From a virus: a stretch of 24,084 nt of DNA. Numbering within the stretch: position 1 is the stretch's first letter; each line of letters opens with the position of its first letter. The translations under genes were made by a program, and so were the position numbers. This document shows, one piece after another, positions 20,214-24,084 of this stretch. The notes under the pieces were generated by a model. It searched no databases. It was not told the origin of the DNA and saw only the letters and a list, made by a program, of their open reading frames with translations. Location: the IMG/VR virus record IMGVR_UViG_3300010885_011661, positions 1-24,084 of that record. One strand, written 5' to 3'.

Positions 20214-20966
20214 ATGGTTGCACGTACACCAAGACTAACCAAAAGACAACAGAAACTATCTGAAAAAGGTAATATAAAACTTGTTCCGACTATTAAACAA
20301 CAACACTTTAATTTAAAAGAAATTTATCCGATCACGGACAATCAAGTAAAAACTGTAGATGCTTATGTACTAGGTAAAAATTTATTTTTACATGGCTGTG
20401 CTGGTACAGGAAAAACCTTTTTAAGTATGTTTCTTGCGCTCAACGAAATTATGAATGAAAAATCTCCCCGTAAAAAACTTGTTATTATTCGCAATACACA
20501 GTCTTCGAAAGATCAGGGCTTTCTACCTGGTAATGCTAAAGAAAAGGGAGAAATTTTCGAAGCGGCTTACAGATCTATTTGCTGTGAATTATTCAATCGA
20601 GACGATGCTTACGAAATTCTTAAACAAAAAGGAATTATTGAATTCCACACTACTTCTTATCTTCGTGGCACCACTATTGAAAATGCAATTATTTTAGTAG
20701 ATGAAGTTCAGAATCAGAGATATGTTGAGCTAAGAACTGTCTTGACAAGAACTGGAGATAATAGTAGAGTAATACTTTGTGGAGATACAAAGCAGGATGA
20801 TCTATCTTCGACACGCTATAATGAAGTGTCTGGACTTAAAGATATGATGAAAGTGTTTGAACGTATGGGCTTTATGACTACTGTTCAATTTGGTATTGAT
20901 GATATTGTGCGATCTGGATTTGTGAAGTCATTTATTATCGCGGAGTATGAACTAGGATTATATTGA
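20214..20966 (+). CDS. phoH: PhoH-like ATPase
   Basis: P-loop ATPase of the PhoH family, 250 residues. Walker A GCAGTGKT at 61-68, RNTQSSKDQGFLPGN between the two Walker motifs, Walker B ILVDEVQN (D163, E164) and the sensor-like LCGDTKQDD. ATG 20214 is preferred because AAGGAG (20203-20208) is five bases upstream; an in-frame GTG at 20181 has no clear ribosome-binding site. PhoH is common in T4-like marine phages; proposed roles in RNA metabolism or phosphate stress are unproven. Overlaps the next gene by one base (TGATG). Confidence 0.88.
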   Translation: MVARTPRLTKRQQKLSEKGNIKLVPTIKQQHFNLKEIYPITDNQVKTVDAYVLGKNLFLHGCAGTGKTFLSMFLALNEIMNEKSPRKKLVIIRNTQSSKDQGFLPGNAKEKGEIFEAAYRSICCELFNRDDAYEILKQKGIIEFHTTSYLRGTTIENAIILVDEVQNQRYVELRTVLTRTGDNSRVILCGDTKQDDLSSTRYNEVSGLKDMMKVFERMGFMTTVQFGIDDIVRSGFVKSFIIAEYELGLY

Positions 20967-21649
20967 TGTTTAATATTGATCTCATTGAACTACCTAAACT
21001 GGTACGTATCGATGGGGAAATGAGATACTACGAAACGCCAACAGGAGAACGGTATCCTTCTGTTACTACAGTACTAGGCAATACAAAAGATAAATCTGGT
21101 CTAGACGCATGGCGTAAAAGAGTTGGAGAAGAAGAGGCAGACCGTACCATGAAACGCTCCGGCAGACGTGGTACGGCTGTCCATCTTATGTGTGAAAAAC
21201 TAGTTCTTAATCAGCCTATAGATTTTAAAGAAGAGATGCCGCTTAATGTAATGATGTTTAAGCAACTCGAAAAGTTTTTAACAGAAAATGTAAACGGCAT
21301 ACGAGTATCAGAAGGCTCTTTATTTTCTCACAAGCTCAAAGTAGCAGGGTCTGTGGATCTAGTTGCTAACTATCGCAACCACGCTGCTATTATTGACTTT
21401 AAGACCTCTGCAAAAAATAAGCGTAGGGACTGGATTGAAGATTACTTTATTCAAGCAGCTATGTACTCTTACATGTTATGGGAAATGACACAGCTATATC
21501 ATCCAAAATTGGTTATTGCTATTGCTATGGAAGAAGAGATTCTTCCACAGATCTTTGAAGAAGATGTTAACAACTGGTTAGACAAGGCTCGGGACCGTTG
21601 TAAACAATTTCATACTATAAATATTAGACATTCCAACATTATTCTATAG
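20966..21649 (+). CDS. PD-(D/E)XK nuclease, exonuclease-like
   Basis: 227-residue nuclease of the RecB/Cas4-like PD-(D/E)XK superfamily. The core is AGSVDLVANY (D131) followed by IDFKTSAK (D144-F-K146) and the downstream FIQAAMYSYML (motif Q-x3-Y), the order usual in this fold. An N-terminal YPSVTTVLG segment and the GRRGTAVHLMCEKL helix match phage exonucleases of this type. No Fe-S cysteine set of Cas4 is present. ATG 20966 shares one base with the PhoH stop; a TTG at 20963 is weaker. Likely processes DNA ends during replication, recombination or packaging. TATAAATA inside its last codons (21616) may be the promoter of the next gene. Confidence 0.85.
   Translation: MFNIDLIELPKLVRIDGEMRYYETPTGERYPSVTTVLGNTKDKSGLDAWRKRVGEEEADRTMKRSGRRGTAVHLMCEKLVLNQPIDFKEEMPLNVMMFKQLEKFLTENVNGIRVSEGSLFSHKLKVAGSVDLVANYRNHAAIIDFKTSAKNKRRDWIEDYFIQAAMYSYMLWEMTQLYHPKLVIAIAMEEEILPQIFEEDVNNWLDKARDRCKQFHTINIRHSNIIL
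21616..21623 (+). promoter_or_regulatory. Late promoter box within the nuclease gene end
   Basis: TATAAATA inside the last 12 codons of the PD-(D/E)XK gene, 34 bases before the secreted nuclease ATG at 21658. Exact match to the T4 late box. It lies in coding sequence, so chance is possible, but the distance to the next start equals that of the other candidate late promoters. Confidence 0.35.
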
Positions 21650-21657
21650 GTTATACT

Positions 21658-22302
21658 ATGAAAAGACTGCTAGTGTTTGCTTCTTTATTGCTCTCTAATC
21701 CTGTACATGCATCACCGTGCGATCAGTTCTTTCCAAATGGTAAAGAAATTGCTGTACCAGGCACTCAAGTTATATGTCGCTCCTTTTACGCAACTGTATA
21801 TGATACAAAGCACGAAGCTAACGTGTTCTCCACTGAGATAGACCATCCGAAAGGTAAAAAAGCACCTCGTGTTAGCTCATTCCATAGTGACCCAGCAGTA
21901 GTTAATTCTCCTACCCCCGAGGATTACACAAACACTGGTTTCGACCGTGGTCACATGACACCGGCTGCCGATTCGTATAGTGCCATTCAGAGTTATGATA
22001 CATTCTTCATGACTAACATAACCCCTCAATACCCTAACGTAAATCGTATTGCCTGGAAGAATCTAGAAAGTTCTGTCCGGGACATGTCTTTTAATTATGT
22101 TGTTACCGGTGCCTACTATGCCAACTACAACACTGTTATTGGTAAGCACAAGGTTCCAGTACCTACGTCGATCTATAAGATCGTATATCTAAAAGATGGT
22201 AGCATTAAAGCCTTTGAGGCGGACAACGTTAAGAAAAACAAACAAGCTAAACCTGTCGATATTGCAGTTATCGAAAAACAAACAGGAATTAAATTCCATT
22301 GA
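21658..22302 (+). CDS. Secreted DNA/RNA non-specific endonuclease (NUC/DRGH)
   Basis: 214 residues with an export signal: MKRLLVFASLLLSNPVHA, two basic residues, a short hydrophobic core and an AxA-like site after A18. C21 and C40 could form a disulfide in the periplasm. The catalytic motif D96-R-G-H99 (FDRGHMTPAAD), the metal Asn in TNITPQ, and WKNLESSVRDM identify the beta-beta-alpha-Me nuclease family of Serratia nuclease. It degrades DNA and RNA without sequence preference. A phage making a periplasmic or secreted nuclease could destroy DNA entering during superinfection, or salvage nucleotides outside the cell. It stands alone before the 22307 promoter. Confidence 0.9.
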   Translation: MKRLLVFASLLLSNPVHASPCDQFFPNGKEIAVPGTQVICRSFYATVYDTKHEANVFSTEIDHPKGKKAPRVSSFHSDPAVVNSPTPEDYTNTGFDRGHMTPAADSYSAIQSYDTFFMTNITPQYPNVNRIAWKNLESSVRDMSFNYVVTGAYYANYNTVIGKHKVPVPTSIYKIVYLKDGSIKAFEADNVKKNKQAKPVDIAVIEKQTGIKFH

Positions 22303-22306
22303 GGCA

Positions 22307-22335
22307 TTGACTTCTTTTTCTTTCTAAAATACTAT
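22307..22335 (+). promoter_or_regulatory. Sigma70-type promoter before MazG block
   Basis: TTGACT at 22307-22312, 17-base spacer, TACTAT at 22330-22335. Directly after the -10 comes TAATTATA, the same eight bases that follow the -10 of the promoter at 24003. It lies in the 60-base gap before the gene at 22363. The first part of the spacer is an unusual pyrimidine run. Confidence 0.65.
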
Positions 22336-22362
22336 TAATTATAGAGAAGGAAAGGAAATAAA

Positions 22363-22554
22363 ATGTCCTACACCACTTTCAACACTCCAGTCGAACCCAA
22401 ATGGCCAGACTATGGTTGCAACATCTACAAAGAAGGAATTTTTGTAGAGGGACGTATTTATCCTAACTATAGCGGAAACGCTATGATGGATGAAGTAAAA
22501 GATCTGAAGATGTTTGTTTTTAAACCTTCAGATGGATATAATATCGAATGGTAA
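22363..22554 (+). CDS. 63-aa hypothetical protein
   Basis: ATG 22363 with a strong purine ribosome-binding site (GAAGGAAAGGAAA). The product is rich in aromatic residues and prolines (PVEPKWPDYGCNIYKEGIF, then PNYSGNAMMDEVKDLKMF). It resembles no family I know; a small beta-fold protein is likely. It is the first gene after the 22307 promoter. Confidence 0.65.
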   Translation: MSYTTFNTPVEPKWPDYGCNIYKEGIFVEGRIYPNYSGNAMMDEVKDLKMFVFKPSDGYNIEW

Positions 22555-22565
22555 AAGGATATAAT

Positions 22566-22976
22566 ATGAATGTAATTGATCTAAACAAGTACGCGGACTT
22601 TGCTTTCGAACTAGCATCAGATGAAAGTAGGTTTATCGAATCTCTGATCTATCGTCTACGCACACTACACGATCATGAAACTGTAAACGTACCTCTACTG
22701 ATGGCAGCAGCAGCGGGTCTTAGTAGTGAAGGCGGTGAATTTAATGAAATTGTCAAGAAGATTCTATTCCAGGGTAAGCCTCTTAACGAGGAAAACATTT
22801 TCCATATGAAGCGGGAACTAGGCGATATTGCCTGGTACTGGATTAACGCATGTAATGCACTCGACCTAGATCCGAATGATGTTCTCGCCGAGAATATAAA
22901 CAAACTACAGTCTCGATACCCTGGCGGTGCCTTCGATGCCTCCTACTCTGAGAACCGAAAAGAGGGGGATATATAA
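22566..22976 (+). CDS. mazG: MazG-like nucleotide pyrophosphohydrolase
   Basis: 136 residues with an all-alpha NTP pyrophosphatase core: LSSEGGEFNEIVKKIL replaces the EExxE metal helix, RELGDIAWYWINACNAL gives the second metal site (ExxD), and NKLQSRYPGGAFD is the usual C-terminal end. It hydrolyses NTPs or dNTPs to monophosphates and may also lower ppGpp in phage-infected cells, an effect proposed for cyanophage MazG. ATG 22566 is six bases after AAAAGGA; an in-frame ATG at 22548 is less well placed. The next gene starts 14 bases after its stop. Confidence 0.87.
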   Translation: MNVIDLNKYADFAFELASDESRFIESLIYRLRTLHDHETVNVPLLMAAAAGLSSEGGEFNEIVKKILFQGKPLNEENIFHMKRELGDIAWYWINACNALDLDPNDVLAENINKLQSRYPGGAFDASYSENRKEGDI

Positions 22977-22989
22977 AAGGATCTTTATT

Positions 22990-23943
22990 ATGCCTAATAC
23001 TAAAAAAATTGCCGCATTATGTATGGTTCGTAATGAATCTGATATTATAGAGTTATTTTTAAAAATAAACTCCAGATCATTTGATGAATTTTTTATTCTA
23101 GATCACCTGAGTTCTGATACTACACCAGTAATTATAAATGAGTTACAAAAGACTGGTTTAAAAATTAATTATGTCAGATTGACAGATGGCGCATATATTC
23201 AATCCGAGTATACTACTGCTGCTGTGCGTAAAATTGCAATGTTAAATCAATTTGATTATATATTTCCAATCGATGCTGATGAATTTATCTCTTTTGATAA
23301 TAGCAATTCCTTATACGAAATAATTGCTAATTCGATTAATATCTATGAAACCGCAGTAGTTCCGTGGGTAACATATTGCCCTGTATCTGCGGATTATTTT
23401 AACAGACGTGCACCTTTATACGAAAATTTTAGAAAGAGAAGAGTAGAGCCTGAACAATATTATAAAGTGATTCTCGGTAATGAGTATGCAAAAAATTGTA
23501 TCATTAGACAAGGCAATCACTCTGCATCGAACGACAATATACCCGTCGACAATATACCCACCTGCGGACAGAAAATTCTTTCTATAGAACTTAATCATGT
23601 TCCAGTTCGTAGCGCAGAACAAATTATTCGCAAAGCAATTATAGGGAGTTACGCTGTTGCTCTGAAGAAAAACCGAGAACCTAGGGAATCTTTTCACTGG
23701 GATCTATTGGCAAGAGAGGTACGAGAAAAAAACTATCTACTGAATGGCGATGATCTTCTGAAAATTGCTATGCAATACAGTGTGCGTCCAGAGTATATGA
23801 TGTCAGACAACACCTTGGTAGACACAGGGCGGATAGGTCTAGAGGATGATGTGCTTGAGTATCCTGACCTAGCTAGGATCGATCTGTTAAAAACTTTTGA
23901 TTCTTTTATTTCAGAAGTGGTTTATCGAACACATAAATCTTGA
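22990..23943 (+). CDS. Family 2-type glycosyltransferase
   Basis: 317-residue GT-A enzyme. The start AALCMVRNESDIIELFL is the typical first strand of a GT2 domain, FILDHLSSDTTPVI follows, and IFPIDADEFI places the DxD (D95-A-D97) that binds metal and nucleotide sugar. IELNHVPVRS is the second conserved segment. ATG 22990 has AAAAGGA eight bases upstream; an in-frame ATG at 22927 lies inside mazG. A 12-base unit, GACAATATACCC, occurs twice at 23533 and 23548 (15-base period), duplicating DNIPx. Last gene before the terminator. Donor and acceptor unknown. Confidence 0.85.
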   Translation: MPNTKKIAALCMVRNESDIIELFLKINSRSFDEFFILDHLSSDTTPVIINELQKTGLKINYVRLTDGAYIQSEYTTAAVRKIAMLNQFDYIFPIDADEFISFDNSNSLYEIIANSINIYETAVVPWVTYCPVSADYFNRRAPLYENFRKRRVEPEQYYKVILGNEYAKNCIIRQGNHSASNDNIPVDNIPTCGQKILSIELNHVPVRSAEQIIRKAIIGSYAVALKKNREPRESFHWDLLAREVREKNYLLNGDDLLKIAMQYSVRPEYMMSDNTLVDTGRIGLEDDVLEYPDLARIDLLKTFDSFISEVVYRTHKS

Positions 23944-23961
23944 TACTCTTCTCTTTAAAAT

Positions 23962-23992
23962 AAAAAGCCGGCTTTCGAGTCGGCTTTTTTTT
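23962..23992 (+). terminator. Rho-independent terminator with UUCG loop
   Basis: A perfect-looking hairpin: GCCGGCU (23967-23973), loop UUCG (23974-23977), AGUCGGC (23978-23984), flanked by five A and followed by eight U (23985-23992), which extends the stem by A-U pairs. It begins 18 bases after the GT2 stop and ends the 22307 transcript. The A-run on the left could also make it work on the opposite strand. Confidence 0.92.
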
Positions 23993-24002
23993 CTTACGGC
24001 GA

Positions 24003-24031
24003 TTGACATATTTTAAAAAGAACGGTAGTGT
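24003..24031 (+). promoter_or_regulatory. Sigma70-type promoter after the terminator
   Basis: TTGACA at 24003-24008, 17-base spacer, TAGTGT at 24026-24031, followed by TAATTATA as at the promoter at 22307. It starts 10 bases after the terminator U-run and reads into the gene at 24061. The -10 has two mismatches to consensus, but the shared downstream octamer supports a common phage promoter type. Confidence 0.65.
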
Positions 24032-24060
24032 TAATTATAAGTTGAAAGAAGGAAGACGAA

Positions 24061-24084
24061 ATGATTAAGGTTTATCAGATCCAG
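24061..24084 (+). CDS. Start of an unidentified gene (cut by window)
   Basis: ATG 24061 reads MIKVYQIQ to the end of the window with no stop. AAGGAAG at 24049-24055 is five bases upstream, and the promoter at 24003-24031 is well placed for it. Eight residues are too few to identify a product. Confidence 0.6.

Noticed and set aside
20743-20771. TTGACA inside phoH
   Set aside because: Within conserved coding sequence, no acceptable -10 at 16-18 bases.
1-24084. CRISPR array, IS element, attachment site, replication origin
   Set aside because: No repeated spacer pattern, transposase, integrase, inverted terminal repeats or iteron cluster seen on reading through.

Overview
The window reads as part of a large, T4-like tailed phage genome (roughly one third G+C, every supportable gene on the + strand, almost no spacing, many 1-17 base gene overlaps). 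The assignment rests on a T4 gp61-type primase, a T4 RNase H-type FEN nuclease, class Ia ribonucleotide reductase genes with a T4-style group I intron, PhoH, MazG-like and PD-(D/E)XK proteins, and TATAAATA boxes identical to the T4 late promoter. The host is most likely Gram-negative: there are heptose and nucleotide-sugar genes of the lipopolysaccharide type and a secreted nuclease. The host cannot be fixed from this sequence, and no structural gene, integrase, tRNA or CRISPR array is present.

Layout: 1-424, small membrane-anchored coiled-coil protein. 429-2446, consensus promoter, primase, then a run of tiny overlapping genes. 2443-3229, thymidylate synthase ThyX plus a possible 41-residue ORF. 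3225-4324, late-type promoter and a glycosyltransferase. 4325-4490, intergenic region with a mini-ORF or gene remnant. 4491-7964, sugar-nucleotide dehydratase, a small AbrB-like protein and nrdA. 7988-8868, glycosyltransferase-like gene and a small gene. 8871-11117, nrdB in pieces. 11114-13072, small genes, GIY-YIG nuclease, SpeD-like protein, glutaredoxin. 13062-16884, sugar cluster (glycosyltransferase, HAD phosphatase, GalE-like epimerase, HddA-like kinase, GmhA-like isomerase). 16881-21649, promoter then a replication/recombination block with several unknowns (361-aa protein, 114-aa protein, RNase H, 137-aa, 56-aa and 101-aa proteins, PhoH, PD-(D/E)XK nuclease). 21658-22302, secreted DRGH nuclease. 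22307-23943, promoter, small gene, MazG-like protein, GT2 glycosyltransferase. 23962-24084, terminator, new promoter and the start of another gene.

The main point of interest is nrdB. The small subunit is encoded as two cistrons, cut in the linker between the two metal-ligand halves and joined by a strong ribosome-binding site (AAAGGAG, then TAATAATG). The second cistron is interrupted by a 1105-base group I intron whose P1, P3, P4, P6, P7, P8 and P9 helices can be drawn from the sequence. Inside its P6 loop sit a late-promoter box and an HNH homing endonuclease gene, and the last 30 codons of that gene are also the 3' half of the ribozyme core.

The genes otherwise fit two programmes. ThyX, NrdA/NrdB, glutaredoxin and the MazG-like protein supply and police deoxynucleotides, while primase, RNase H and PD-(D/E)XK nuclease serve DNA replication and repair. 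A second set (four glycosyltransferase-like proteins, a 4,6-dehydratase-like protein, a 4-epimerase, and a heptose kinase, isomerase and candidate phosphatase) points to a phage-directed glycan on the host surface, on virions or on DNA.
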